Shown here one piece after another: positions 9,162 to 17,447 of a stretch of DNA of 64,000 nt; within the stretch, counting starts at the first letter, position 1; every line of letters begins with the position of its first letter. The stretch covers positions 204,319 to 268,318 of the forward strand of contig NZ_CANMIO010000007.1 of assembly GCF_947497935.1 (NCBI RefSeq), read 5' to 3'. The notes beneath the pieces were generated by a model that was given only the letters and a program-made list of their open reading frames with translations, did no database searches and was not told the DNA's origin. Both the position numbers and the translations under genes were made by a program. Source of the stretch: an uncultured Shewanella sp. (GTDB lineage Bacteria > Pseudomonadota > Gammaproteobacteria > Enterobacterales > Shewanellaceae).

Positions 9162-9191
9162 AATCGAGGCTAACAGCCTCGATTTTTTTTG
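9162..9191 (+). terminator. Terminator after the DUF3466 gene
   Basis: A 10-bp stem AATCGAGGCT/AGCCTCGATT (9162-9171 and 9175-9184), 3-nt loop, then a run of T. It closes the rlmKL-uup-DUF3466 unit. Confidence 0.9.
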
Positions 9192-9255
9192 AATTAAATT
9201 TGTAATATTTCTCAATAGCTTAAAATTTAAGCGTCTGTTTGCTGTTTTTTATAGA

Positions 9256-9284
9256 TTGATCTCTAGTCTAAAAAGCATTATTTA
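9256..9284 (+). promoter_or_regulatory. Candidate promoter of rmf
   Basis: TTGATC (9256-9261) and TATTTA (9279-9284) are 17 bp apart, 49 bases before the rmf ATG. The hexamers deviate from consensus, as expected of a gene held low in growth. No ppGpp-specific feature can be proved by reading. Confidence 0.45.
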
Positions 9285-9332
9285 TGGAAGTGAAGCGTTA
9301 GCTTCTTTTGTTATCTCAGAGAGGATGCTTGC

Positions 9333-9509
9333 ATGAAAAGACAAAAAAGAGATCGATTAGATAGAGCTTTTTCGAAAGGCTTTCAAGCTGGAATTGGTGG
9401 CCGGTCGAAGGAGATATGTCCATATTCGACACTTGATTCAAAATCACAATGGCTTGGAGGTTGGCGTGAAGGCATTGATGGTCGGCTGAGCGGTTTATTT
9501 AATAAGTAA
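9333..9509 (+). CDS. rmf: Ribosome modulation factor RMF
   Basis: A 58-residue basic protein that dimerises 70S ribosomes into inactive 100S particles in stationary phase. The sequence MKRQKRDRLDRAF at the start, the G-F-Q-A-G-I-G-G-R-S-K-E-I-C-P-Y segment and the QWLGGWREG motif are the conserved core of RMF. GAGAGG lies just before the ATG. It sits beside fabA as in E. coli, has its own candidate promoter and is closed by a terminator. Confidence 0.95.
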   Translation: MKRQKRDRLDRAFSKGFQAGIGGRSKEICPYSTLDSKSQWLGGWREGIDGRLSGLFNK

Positions 9510-9587
9510 AACTGTTCGATAAACAAGACTCAGTAACCTTAATTCTAAGAATTATCTTGAAGTAAACAATCGTTGAGAAACAATTTT

Positions 9588-9614
9588 GCCCTCTATGTAA
9601 GAGGGCATTTTATT
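9588..9614 (+). terminator. Terminator of rmf
   Basis: GCCCTCT (9588-9594) pairs with AGAGGGC (9600-9606), followed by ATTTTATT. The minus-strand side lacks a T tract, so it serves rmf rather than fabA. Confidence 0.8.
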
Positions 9615-9643
9615 GCGGCATAAGCTAGCAAAATGAGTGTCAA

Positions 9644-10159
9644 TTAGAAGCTAGTGGTATCGGTGAAAATACCGACCTTAAGATCTTTCGCACTATAGAT
9701 TTCACGGCCATCGACTTCCATCGTGGCATCGGCAATACCCATAACTAATTTACGGTAAACCTTACGCTTAATTGTCAGCTTGTAGGTGACTTTTTTAGCC
9801 TCAGGTAATACTTGACCAGTAAATTTTACTTCGCCTACACCAAGTGCTCTTCCTTTGCCCTCAGCGCCTTCCCAACCAAGGAAGAACCCTACTAACTGCC
9901 ACATAGCATCAAGGCCTAAGCAGCCCGGCATAACAGGGTCACCTGCGAAGTGACAGTCAAAAAACCATAGGTCTGGATTAATATCGAGTTCCGCAACAAT
10001 CTCACCTTTACCGTACTCACCACCATCCGAGTTGATTTTTAGCACGCGGTCGATCATCAACATGTTGTCTTTTGGTAGTCTCGGAGAATTAGGTCCGAAT
10101 AATTCGCCTAGTCCACAGGCAATAAGATCTTCTTTGGTAAAACTATTTGCGTTACTCAT
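9644..10159 (-). CDS. fabA: 3-hydroxydecanoyl-ACP dehydratase/isomerase FabA
   Basis: FabA dehydrates 3-hydroxydecanoyl-ACP and isomerises trans-2- to cis-3-decenoyl-ACP, the entry to anaerobic unsaturated fatty acid synthesis. The hot-dog fold catalytic residues are visible as His70 ([12 protein letters not shown]) and Asp84 (GLDAMWQ). The start ATG at 10159 gives a 171-residue protein as in E. coli and has GGAG upstream; a longer frame reaching TTG at 10192 has no support. It lies 67 bases downstream of lonH, and the rmf-fabA-lonH neighbourhood is conserved with E. coli. Confidence 0.96.
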   Translation of the reverse strand: MSNANSFTKEDLIACGLGELFGPNSPRLPKDNMLMIDRVLKINSDGGEYGKGEIVAELDINPDLWFFDCHFAGDPVMPGCLGLDAMWQLVGFFLGWEGAEGKGRALGVGEVKFTGQVLPEAKKVTYKLTIKRKVYRKLVMGIADATMEVDGREIYSAKDLKVGIFTDTTSF

Positions 10160-10226
10160 TATTTTTGATACTCCAGCAATTTGAGCTGCCAAGGTTAGCG
10201 AACACGTGTACGCTAAACAACTCCGA

Positions 10227-11939
10227 TCAGCTAGAAAATCTCAATTTATCGACGAGTCTTGCAAAAAGACTCTTTTCTTCTTCCTGATAACCAGCCAAGT
10301 TTTCTAAACGAGATTGCACTAAGCCATATAGTGTTTCGTCTGGGAACTGGTTGTCCTCATCGGCGATGCCTGCCTGGGTTTGCATTAAAATCTCGACAGC
10401 TTCATCAATATGCTTAACCTGATATAAAGTGAACTGGCCAGCTCTGATGGCTTCCACGACATCTTGATGCAAATTTAACTGTTGCATGTTAGAGGCGGGA
10501 ATAATGACTCCTTGTTGTCCAGTCAGTCCTCGGCGCTTACACAGTTTAAAGAAGCCTTCAATTTTTTCGTTTACGCCACCAATGGCTTGCACATTACCAA
10601 ATTGATCTATTGCGCCTGTGGCAGCTAAACTCTGTTTGATTGGCTTTTCTGAAATAGCTGAAATCAAACAGCAATATTCCGCAAGAGAAGCGCTATCGCC
10701 ATCAATTTCTTGATAGGATTGCTCAAATACTATGTTGGCATTGAGATGGAGTGGGGCATCTTTACCAAAAATTCGGTAAAGGCATGCTGAAAGGATCATC
10801 ATTCCTTTAGCGTGAATATTGCCGCCTAACTCAGATTTGCGTTCGATATCGGCAACTTCACCGTCACCATAGTGAACCGATGCTGTAATTCGAGCAGGCT
10901 CTCCATAGCTAAATTCAGCGTTTTCTATCACGGTTAAACCGTTTATCTGGCCAACGATCTCATCTTGAGTCGGTAAGTTGATAAATAGATCATCAAAGTT
11001 CTGCTCAGAGAGTCGCTCTGAAGCATTGTGTCGTTGGTTAGTCATGCTAATACTGTGTAATAGCGATTGAGTCGAGATCTCAGAGCTCTGCGCATAGACT
11101 TTAGCTTGGGCTAACAAGTGTTCTAAGTTCGTTGCCATTAAGCTTAAGCGTTGCTGATGATCGGCGAGCTTGGCGCTATATTGTAGTAATAACAGTAATG
11201 CCGAGCTGGTTAAGCTTATATTGAGTTCATTCAATATACGGGCTAACCATTGGCAGTAGTCAACGGGTGAATGCTCTGATAAATCCATCTCATTGATCAA
11301 TTCCCCAAGCAGTGGGAAGTGACGCGAAAAACTCGGCTCACCTAGCCAGCAATGGCCATATTGGTTACTCGAGCCAATGAGAACGATTTTACATTTTAAC
11401 GACAAAGGCGGTAACTGCGAGTGCACCTGATAACTTTGCTTGTCGAGAATTTCAAGTAGTAGATCCCAAAGGTTCTCTTTCTTCCACAAGGAATCGGCAC
11501 AGATGAACAGATAATGACAGCTGGCCAGAAGACCCGCCTCATAGGTTTGAGTTTCACTGTGATAACGTCCGATGAGATCGACTTTTCGTATTGAACCTGA
11601 CAGGTATTGATATTGGTGAGTTTTCGACGCAATTTGCGCAGTTAAGTTGGCAGTACCCTGATCAACCCAAGCGGTGGTTTTATCTTCATTGAGGGCTAAG
11701 CTTAGCGTTGGAAACTGACCTTGTTCCTTAACCAATGCATCGATAATACGTTTTCTGTTACAACCGAAATAATCAGCCAAATACATGTGCTGATTATCAG
11801 TTGCAGTGAGTAATCGGAATGCATCTAGACTGCGCTCTTGGCCCAGTAAATCGGCTTTTTCGCTAGGGATGAACGCCTGTTCAGCTGGAATATTGAAAAT
11901 TGGAACAAGAGCCGAAGCAGGAATAACATTTGAGTTCAT
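10227..11939 (-). CDS. lonH: Lon-family protease-like protein LonH (YcbZ)
   Basis: A 570-residue protein with a C-terminal Lon-type proteolytic domain carrying the Ser-Lys dyad: Ser near residue 416 in GDSASLAEY and the Lys in [11 protein letters not shown] about 40 residues later. The N-terminal half lacks a clear Walker A/B ATPase, in line with the YcbZ/LonH branch rather than classical Lon. Substrates are not established. It is upstream of fabA on the same strand. A weak ribosome binding site precedes the ATG. Confidence 0.85.
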   Translation of the reverse strand: MNSNVIPASALVPIFNIPAEQAFIPSEKADLLGQERSLDAFRLLTATDNQHMYLADYFGCNRKRIIDALVKEQGQFPTLSLALNEDKTTAWVDQGTANLTAQIASKTHQYQYLSGSIRKVDLIGRYHSETQTYEAGLLASCHYLFICADSLWKKENLWDLLLEILDKQSYQVHSQLPPLSLKCKIVLIGSSNQYGHCWLGEPSFSRHFPLLGELINEMDLSEHSPVDYCQWLARILNELNISLTSSALLLLLQYSAKLADHQQRLSLMATNLEHLLAQAKVYAQSSEISTQSLLHSISMTNQRHNASERLSEQNFDDLFINLPTQDEIVGQINGLTVIENAEFSYGEPARITASVHYGDGEVADIERKSELGGNIHAKGMMILSACLYRIFGKDAPLHLNANIVFEQSYQEIDGDSASLAEYCCLISAISEKPIKQSLAATGAIDQFGNVQAIGGVNEKIEGFFKLCKRRGLTGQQGVIIPASNMQQLNLHQDVVEAIRAGQFTLYQVKHIDEAVEILMQTQAGIADEDNQFPDETLYGLVQSRLENLAGYQEEEKSLFARLVDKLRFSS

Positions 11940-12136
11940 AAAAGTGTATGTCTATTTTTAGTAGGGTGATACTAGCACATTTTTCGACAGGCTTTGACAG
12001 ATAACGATCTGCTACGTATTTGGCTGTTGTAACTAAGTATGTGCTAGTGAATCAGCTTTAGTCGTTTAAAGACTGTACTTATTGTCCAATAGTTGGTCAC
12101 TAAGGCGGGTGGGACGATATTTTTGTGTGAAATGGG

Positions 12137-12165
12137 TTTACATCAATAATGGAAACGCATAATAT
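12137..12165 (+). promoter_or_regulatory. Promoter of tRNA-Ser
   Basis: TTTACA (12137-12142) and TATA-like TAATAT (12160-12165) are 17 bp apart and end 11 bases before the tRNA, so the transcript would start only a few bases before it. Confidence 0.75.
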
Positions 12166-12176
12166 TTATGGCGTTC

Positions 12177-12267
12177 GGAGAGATGGCAGAGTGGTCGAAT
12201 GCACCGGTCTTGAAAACCGGCATGGGTTTATAGCCCATCTAGGGTTCAAATCCCTATCTCTCCGCCA
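12177..12267 (+). tRNA. tRNA-Ser (UGA)
   Basis: A 91-nt class II tRNA with a long variable arm, acceptor stem GGAGAGA/TCTCTCC, anticodon TGA in the loop CTTGAAA, discriminator G and encoded CCA. Confidence 0.95.
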
Positions 12268-12275
12268 TATTTAGA

Positions 12276-12303
12276 AAAGGCAGCCTACACGGCTGCCTTT
12301 TTG
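12276..12303 (+). terminator. Terminator of tRNA-Ser
   Basis: AAAGGCAGCC (12276-12285) pairs with GGCTGCCTTT (12291-12300) around a 5-nt loop, followed by T residues. Confidence 0.9.
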
Positions 12304-12482
12304 CGTTTTACCCATCGTAACTTATTGAATTTCTTCATTATACTCAATAAACCATCATGTTGATTCTTAGGATATTTTACTTTCTATATGCAGTTAGATG
12401 CGATAAATTAACCTTTATAACATTATCAACTTAAGTCTGTGCAATAGCATGCTTTAAGTTGGCGGCGAAAGGTAAGGCGACT

Positions 12483-13127
12483 TTGATCTCAGTATATTTA
12501 GTTGATGACCATGAGTTAGTAAGAACCGGAATTAGACGGATCCTCGAAGATGAACGAGGCATTAAAGTCGTGGGTGAGGCTGGCGATGGCGAAACTGCTG
12601 TGCAGTGGTGCCGCAAAAACGAAGCTGACGTGATTTTGATGGACATGAATATGCCAGGCATTGGTGGTTTAGAGGCGACACGTAAGATCTTACGTTTTCA
12701 GGCCCATGCTAAGATTATTGTGCTAACCATTCATACTGAAGATCCTTTTCCTACAAAAGTTATGCAAGCAGGGGCATCGGGTTATTTAACCAAAGGTGCC
12801 ACCTCTCCAGAAGTGCTACAAGCGATTAGACAAGTGGCTCATGGACAAAGATATTTGTCGCCTGAGATTGCTCAACAGATGGCATTGAGTCAATTCAATC
12901 AATCAGAAGATAATCCATTTAAATCGTTATCAGAAAGAGAGTTACAGATCATGCTGATGATCACTAATGGTGAAAAAGTGAGTGAGATCTCTGAGCAGTT
13001 GAACTTGAGCCCTAAGACCGTCAACAGTTATCGTTACCGTTTGTTTGCTAAGTTAGGCATAGGCGGAGATGTAGAGCTGACTCGTTTAGCAATTCGGTAT
13101 AAAATGTTAGATACTGGACAATTCTAA
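12483..13127 (+). CDS. uvrY: Two-component response regulator UvrY (GacA family)
   Basis: The response regulator partner of BarA; in gammaproteobacteria it activates the small RNAs that titrate CsrA. A receiver domain holds acidic residues DD at 8-9, phospho-acceptor Asp54 (LMDMNMPG), Thr (IVLTIH) and Lys (YLTKGA). A LuxR-type HTH follows with LSERELQIMLMI and LSPKTVNSYRYRLFAKL. I placed the start at TTG 12483 (MISVYLVDDHELVR), which is colinear with E. coli UvrY and has AAGG just upstream, rather than the TTG eight codons earlier. It begins the uvrY-uvrC-pgsA unit also seen in E. coli. Confidence 0.93.
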   Translation: MISVYLVDDHELVRTGIRRILEDERGIKVVGEAGDGETAVQWCRKNEADVILMDMNMPGIGGLEATRKILRFQAHAKIIVLTIHTEDPFPTKVMQAGASGYLTKGATSPEVLQAIRQVAHGQRYLSPEIAQQMALSQFNQSEDNPFKSLSERELQIMLMITNGEKVSEISEQLNLSPKTVNSYRYRLFAKLGIGGDVELTRLAIRYKMLDTGQF

Positions 13128-13147
13128 ATAATTAGCCCCAAACTTTT

Positions 13148-14977
13148 ATGTCTGATGAGTTTAATGCCAATCAATTTTTAAAGACAGTAACATCATCACC
13201 CGGTGTATATCGGATGTACGATGACAAAAATGTTGTCATTTATGTGGGGAAAGCAAAAGATTTAAAGAAACGGCTTTCATCCTACTTTCGTAAAAATTTA
13301 ACCAATGTTAAGACTCAGGCATTGGTGTCCCATATTGCAAATATCGATGTCACGGTGACACACAGTGAAACCGATGCGCTGATCCTAGAAAATGATTACA
13401 TCAAGCAGTACATGCCTAAATATAATGTACTGCTTCGTGATGATAAATCTTACCCATATATTCTTCTGAGTAACCATCAACATCCTCGTTTAGCGTATCA
13501 CCGCGGTCCCAAACGCGATAAAGGGCTGTACTTTGGACCTTATCCAAATGGCGGGGCGGTGCGAGAAAGTCTGCATCTTATGCAGAAAATTTTCCCGATT
13601 AGACAATGTGATGACCTTTACTATAAGTCTCGTTCACGCCCTTGTCTGCAGTATCAGATAGGAAGGTGTAGTGCGCCTTGTGTTGGCATAGTGTCTGAGG
13701 AAGACTATCAAGAACAGGTAAGGCTCGCGACATTGTTCTTGAAAGGTAAGAATCAGCAAGTGATGTCGGTGCTTGTACAAAAAATGGAACAAGCAGCCAG
13801 TGAAATGCGTTATGAACAAGCTGGGCTATATCGCGATCAAATTACCGCCCTAAGACGGGTATCAGAGCAACAGGAAGTATCGAATGCATCAGGAGACATG
13901 GATGTCATTGGAGCTTATTATGCGTCTGGTGTTGCCTGTTTTCACCTATTGTTTATTCGAGAGGGCAAAATATTTGGTAGTCGAAGCTACTATCCAAAAG
14001 TCCCAGTCAATACAGAAGTGTCCGAAGTGCTTCGTTCATTCATGCTGCAGTTTTATCTTAATTCTGATAGTCAACGACTCACACCGAAAGAGATCTTGAT
14101 CAGCGATGCATTTGAGGAACAAGCTGAGCTTGCTGATGCAATTCAAACCGCACAAAATAAGAAAGTAGAGATTAAGACTCAGGTTCGTGGTGAAAGAGCA
14201 AGTTTTTTACGCTTAGCCTTAACCAATGCAACGAATGCGGTTAATACTCGCCTTTCGCATAAGAATACTATCGAGCAGCGTTTTTTATTGTTAGAGGAAG
14301 CTATCGAGTCGACTAATAAAATCCAGCGGATGGAGTGTTTCGATATTAGCCATACCATGGGTGAAAGTACCGTGGCATCTTGTGTGGTGTTTAATCGAGA
14401 AGGGCCAAGCAAAGCAGACTATCGACGCTATAATATTACAGGGATCACCCCAGGTGATGATTACGCTGCAATGAAACAGGCTATAACAAGACGTTTCGAC
14501 AAAATTAATGAGAAAGGGAAGATCCCCGATATTTTGTTTATTGATGGTGGCATCGGCCAGTTACGAATCGCTCAGAAAGTGGTGGATGAAAAATTTGTGG
14601 TGCTGGACAACGCACCGACATTAATAGGAGTGGCGAAAGGAGAAGGGCGTAAGCCTGGACTCGAAACACTTATCTATGGTGAAAATGAAGAGTCATTTAC
14701 ACTGCCTGCCGATTCAGGGGCCTTACACCTCATCCAACATATTCGCGATGAGTCTCATCGTTTTGCGATTACTGGGCATAGAAACAAACGACAGAAAACA
14801 CGTAACACCTCCACTCTAGAGTCGATAGCTGGTGTGGGACCTAAACGTCGTAAAGCTTTATTGCAATATTTAGGCGGATTGCAAGAAGTTAAAGGTGCAA
14901 GTGTATCTGAATTGGCAAAAGTACCAGGTATTAGCTTAGAAATGGCACAAACGATACATGATGCATTGCGAGGGTAA
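13148..14977 (+). CDS. uvrC: UvrABC excinuclease subunit C
   Basis: UvrC makes the dual incisions in nucleotide excision repair. The 609 residues show, in order: GIY-YIG nuclease (GVYRMYD...[14 protein letters not shown], about 16-95), the Cys-rich block [13 protein letters not shown], a UVR domain for UvrB contact (about 200-240), the RNase H-like 5' nuclease with [10 protein letters not shown] and FIDGGIGQL, and a tandem helix-hairpin-helix at the end ([22 protein letters not shown]). It follows uvrY by 20 bases. Confidence 0.97.
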   Translation: MSDEFNANQFLKTVTSSPGVYRMYDDKNVVIYVGKAKDLKKRLSSYFRKNLTNVKTQALVSHIANIDVTVTHSETDALILENDYIKQYMPKYNVLLRDDKSYPYILLSNHQHPRLAYHRGPKRDKGLYFGPYPNGGAVRESLHLMQKIFPIRQCDDLYYKSRSRPCLQYQIGRCSAPCVGIVSEEDYQEQVRLATLFLKGKNQQVMSVLVQKMEQAASEMRYEQAGLYRDQITALRRVSEQQEVSNASGDMDVIGAYYASGVACFHLLFIREGKIFGSRSYYPKVPVNTEVSEVLRSFMLQFYLNSDSQRLTPKEILISDAFEEQAELADAIQTAQNKKVEIKTQVRGERASFLRLALTNATNAVNTRLSHKNTIEQRFLLLEEAIESTNKIQRMECFDISHTMGESTVASCVVFNREGPSKADYRRYNITGITPGDDYAAMKQAITRRFDKINEKGKIPDILFIDGGIGQLRIAQKVVDEKFVVLDNAPTLIGVAKGEGRKPGLETLIYGENEESFTLPADSGALHLIQHIRDESHRFAITGHRNKRQKTRNTSTLESIAGVGPKRRKALLQYLGGLQEVKGASVSELAKVPGISLEMAQTIHDALRG

Positions 14978-15024
14978 CAAAATTAAGGCAAGATTGGCGC
15001 TGCTTTTGAATATTAGGTTCTAAA

Positions 15025-15573
15025 ATGCCGTTTAACATTCCTATTGCGTTAACACTTTTCAGGTTAGCCCTGCTTCCTGTTTTTGTTGTACTTTTTTATA
15101 TACCAGAACCTTGGTCTCCTTTTGCCGCTGCATTTGTTTTTTGGCTTGCAGCCGTTACGGATGCACTAGATGGTTATGCCGCGCGAAAGTTAAAGCAATC
15201 GACACGTTTTGGCGCTTTTCTTGATCCCGTTGCCGATAAGATTATGGTAACAACGGCATTAGTCTTACTTATTTCTGAATACAGCAATATTTGGCTAACA
15301 CTTCCAGCGCTCTTCATGATTGGTCGTGAAATCGTTATTTCGGCACTGCGAGAGTGGATGGCTGAAATTGGTAAGCGTGGTGCGGTTGCTGTCTCTTGGA
15401 TTGGTAAGTATAAGACTGCGGCCCAGATGGTGGCTATCACAGGTTTAATTTGGCAACCAAACGAGCTTTTAACTTATGCTGCCTTTGGTTTGTTCTATAT
15501 CGCAGCTGTTCTGACGTTTTGGTCAATGATGAGCTATATTTTGGCAGCGTGGAAGGATTTAACAGCCGAATAG
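15025..15573 (+). CDS. pgsA: CDP-diacylglycerol-glycerol-3-phosphate 3-phosphatidyltransferase
   Basis: An inner-membrane enzyme that makes phosphatidylglycerol-phosphate, committing to PG and cardiolipin. The CDP-alcohol phosphotransferase signature is visible as [10 protein letters not shown] ... [10 protein letters not shown] (about residues 46-72). About five membrane segments fit the 182-residue length. It ends the uvrY-uvrC-pgsA unit and is followed by tRNA genes as in E. coli. Confidence 0.95.
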   Translation: MPFNIPIALTLFRLALLPVFVVLFYIPEPWSPFAAAFVFWLAAVTDALDGYAARKLKQSTRFGAFLDPVADKIMVTTALVLLISEYSNIWLTLPALFMIGREIVISALREWMAEIGKRGAVAVSWIGKYKTAAQMVAITGLIWQPNELLTYAAFGLFYIAAVLTFWSMMSYILAAWKDLTAE

Positions 15574-15635
15574 CTCGTAAAAACAACGATGAGATCAATA
15601 AGTGGGCAAACAGACATTTATCGATAAATATAGCG

Positions 15636-15663
15636 TTGACTCTGCGAAGTAAATCGGTAGAAT
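15636..15663 (+). promoter_or_regulatory. Promoter of the Gly-Cys-Leu tRNA operon
   Basis: TTGACT (15636-15641) and TAGAAT (15658-15663) are separated by 16 bp, about 60 bases before tRNA-Gly. Both hexamers are one base off consensus. Confidence 0.7.
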
Positions 15664-15725
15664 GCCATTCCGTAGTCAAGGGGAGGCGAATTAAGCAAGA
15701 ACTTGAAAACGGTATAGATTGAAAT

Positions 15726-15801
15726 GCGACATTAGCTCAGTTGGTAGAGCGATACCTTGCCAAGGTATAGGTCATCGGTTCGAACCCGATATGTCGCTCC
15801 A
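15726..15801 (+). tRNA. tRNA-Gly (GCC)
   Basis: A 76-nt cloverleaf with acceptor GCGACAT/ATGTCGC, anticodon GCC in the loop of ACCTTGCCAAGGT, T discriminator and encoded CCA. First of three tRNAs whose order matches glyW-cysT-leuZ of E. coli. Confidence 0.95.
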
Positions 15802-15816
15802 ATTTATAGAACATGT

Positions 15817-15890
15817 GGCGCGATGGCAGAATGGCTATGCTGCGGATTGCAAATCCGTCGATCTCGGTTCGACTCCGGGTCGCGCCTCCA
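15817..15890 (+). tRNA. tRNA-Cys (GCA)
   Basis: A 74-nt cloverleaf with acceptor GGCGCGA/TCGCGCC, anticodon GCA, U73 discriminator (the identity base for cysteinyl-tRNA synthetase) and encoded CCA. It starts 15 bases after tRNA-Gly. Confidence 0.95.
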
Positions 15891-15972
15891 CAAATTGCGA
15901 ATTTGATGAGTTTTTCTGAAAAGAGAAGCAGTATTGGTACCGACAATGCGTATCGTCAAAGTCAAAGAGTTT

Positions 15973-16058
15973 GCCCGTGTGGTGGAATCGGTAGACACAA
16001 GGGATTTAAAATCCCTCGCTGAATAAGCGTGCCAGTTCAAGTCTGGCCACGGGTACCA
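15973..16058 (+). tRNA. tRNA-Leu (UAA)
   Basis: An 86-nt class II tRNA with anticodon TAA in GGGATTTAAAATCCC, A73 discriminator, a G1-U72 pair as in E. coli leuZ and encoded CCA. Its 3' part is repeated three times downstream (up to 16499). Confidence 0.95.
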
Positions 16059-16064
16059 TCATTA

Positions 16065-16096
16065 AGGCCTCTGCATTAAATTGCGGAGGCTTTTTT
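16065..16096 (+). terminator. First terminator after tRNA-Leu
   Basis: GCCTCTGCA (16067-16075) pairs with TGCGGAGGC (16082-16090, one G-U), then six T. It is the terminator of the tRNA operon and the parent of similar hairpins in the downstream repeats. Confidence 0.9.
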
Positions 16097-16131
16097 GTTT
16101 CTGATATGAGCCCTTATTTAAACTGGGCAAG

Positions 16132-16190
16132 AAATCCCTCGCACACTTGATAAAATAGGCGTGTCAGCTCAAGTCTGGCCACGGGTACCA
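16132..16190 (+). repeat. tRNA-Leu 3'-end repeat, copy 1
   Basis: Contains AAATCCCTCGC (3' anticodon stem and start of variable arm), a longer variable arm than the parent, then a T-arm and acceptor end identical to the tRNA from AAGTCTGGCCACGGGTACCA to CCA. The 5' half of the tRNA is absent, so it cannot fold into a functional tRNA. Confidence 0.85.
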
Positions 16191-16210
16191 TCTTCTTATG
16201 AAGAGTAAAT

Positions 16211-16236
16211 AAACCAGCCATCGAGCTGGTTTTTTT
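16211..16236 (+). terminator. Terminator after repeat copy 1
   Basis: AAACCAGC (16211-16218) pairs with GCTGGTTT (16225-16232), followed by T residues. This hairpin differs in sequence from the other terminators of the array; a relic of the usual GGAGGCTTTTTTGTATCT follows it at about 16251. Confidence 0.85.
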
Positions 16237-16311
16237 ACGTCTAAAACGTGTGGAGGCTTTTTTGTATCTAACGTTCATTGATAGCAGCACAATGGATTCC
16301 TTTTTTTAGAG

Positions 16312-16359
16312 ATGCCTTGCTGAACAAGCTAACCAGCTTAAGTCTGGCCACGGGTACCA
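16312..16359 (+). repeat. tRNA-Leu 3'-end repeat, copy 2
   Basis: The stretch GCTGAACAAGC echoes the parental variable arm (GCTGAATAAGC), followed by a T-arm and acceptor identical from AAGTCTGGCC through CCA. The CCA ends 169 bases after that of copy 1. Confidence 0.85.
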
Positions 16360-16365
16360 CCATTA

Positions 16366-16393
16366 AGGCCCTTGCATAAGCAGGGGCTTTTTT
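16366..16393 (+). terminator. Terminator after repeat copy 2
   Basis: GCCCTTGC (16368-16375) pairs with GCAGGGGC (16380-16387, one G-U), loop ATAA, then six T. Confidence 0.88.
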
Positions 16394-16440
16394 GTATCTA
16401 ACGTTTATGATATCAACACAATGGATTTCTTTTTATAAAA

Positions 16441-16499
16441 GATGCCTCACACTATTCACAAAGTAAGGCGTGCCAGTTCAAGTCTGGCCACGGGTAACA
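16441..16499 (+). repeat. tRNA-Leu 3'-end repeat, copy 3
   Basis: TGCCAGTTCAAGTCTGGCC and CACGGGTA match the parent exactly, but the terminal CCA is changed to ACA. It ends 140 bases after copy 2. The leading part (GATGCCTCAC) matches the spacer end of the preceding unit. Confidence 0.85.
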
Positions 16500-16505
16500 T
16501 CATTA

Positions 16506-16533
16506 AGGCCCTTGCATAAGCAGGGGCTTTTTT
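16506..16533 (+). terminator. Terminator after repeat copy 3
   Basis: Identical hairpin to that after copy 2: GCCCTTGC (16508-16515) with GCAGGGGC (16520-16527) and six T. About 180 bases of AT-rich sequence then lead to the pilin gene. Confidence 0.88.
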
Positions 16534-16712
16534 GTATCTGCCGTTAACGATAAAATCGCAAGGGATACTTTTTTTACGTCTGAATTTTGATGCTTGAAAG
16601 ATAAGTACAAGGGATTCCTGTCCAAGAGTGGACATTCTCAAGTGACTAAACATATCTCTAGCTGTATATTGTAAACACAGTTATTGCTCAACTCATTACA
16701 GTGGTATTTGAA

Positions 16713-17285
16713 ATGAAAGTTCTTGCTAAAGGTTTTACTCTAATTGAGCTCGTCGTGGTGATTATTGTATTGGGAATTTTAGCCGTTATTGCTGCGCCTA
16801 AATTTATCAATTTGAGTCAAGATGCCCATGACGCAACGATTAAAAGCGCGTTTGGAAGCTTCAGCTCCGGGGTAAAACTTTATCATAGTTGCTGGCTGGC
16901 ATCGGGTAAGAGTGGCTATCAATTGGATTTAGCCTGTTATGGTGATGGCACGCTAGACTCTTCAGTGACAGGATACCCATTAGGGATAGATACTTCACAG
17001 AGCGATAATGGTACAAAGCTACAAGGTGCGTATTGCAAGGAGGTTTGGCAAGGCTTACTCGATAACGACTATAATTTAGTTAGTGAGTCTGATGAAGCTT
17101 TTGCAAAAGGTAATGATATTGTTTATTGGTATCGAGGAGGTGATCTCAGTCTTCCTAACGGTTATTGTTACTATAACTATATTGCTGATAACCCTGTTAA
17201 AGGCAGTGAGAACTGGCAGTTACAATATCATCCAGGTTCGGGTGAAACTGAAATAGTTAGAAGCATACTCGGTGGTAGTAGTTAG
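16713..17285 (+). CDS. Type IV prepilin-like protein (MSHA pilin type)
   Basis: A class III signal MKVLAKG is followed by the cleavage site G/FTLIELVVVIIVLGILAVIAAP with Glu at +5, so prepilin peptidase would process and methylate it at the inner membrane. The mature part (about 183 residues) has paired cysteines and a Gly/Tyr-rich C terminus. The ATG at 16713 gives the short leader expected; the GTG at 16701 would add four residues. No other pilus gene is adjacent, so it is an orphan pilin or pseudopilin. A terminator follows. Confidence 0.85.
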   Translation: MKVLAKGFTLIELVVVIIVLGILAVIAAPKFINLSQDAHDATIKSAFGSFSSGVKLYHSCWLASGKSGYQLDLACYGDGTLDSSVTGYPLGIDTSQSDNGTKLQGAYCKEVWQGLLDNDYNLVSESDEAFAKGNDIVYWYRGGDLSLPNGYCYYNYIADNPVKGSENWQLQYHPGSGETEIVRSILGGSS

Positions 17286-17307
17286 TAACACTCCCCATCT
17301 GAGTAAT

Positions 17308-17335
17308 AAGCTCCTTTAGGAAAGGAGCTTTTTTG
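17308..17335 (+). terminator. Terminator of the pilin gene
   Basis: AAGCTCCTTT (17308-17317) pairs with AAAGGAGCTT (17321-17330) around AGG, followed by T residues. Confidence 0.9.
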
Positions 17336-17447
17336 TACCTTATCTCTTTGACTTACTCCAGTCCTTAGCTATTTAATTATCTCCTCTGTCATATACAAAG
17401 CATAATTGTTTGCCATACTTGAAATAGAAATATTGAGAGGGGGCAGG

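Noticed and set aside
15719..16040. Several overlapping open frames on both strands across the tRNA-Gly, tRNA-Cys and tRNA-Leu genes
   Set aside because: They are produced by the structured tRNA sequences; the cloverleafs with encoded CCA explain the region fully.
16059..16533. CRISPR-like array
   Set aside because: The repeats are tRNA 3' ends with terminators, of unequal spacing (132, 169, 140), without uniform spacers or cas genes.
16456..16653. Minus-strand 65-codon frame over the last tRNA-Leu repeat
   Set aside because: It spans a terminator and tRNA fragment, has no ribosome binding site and no recognisable protein features.
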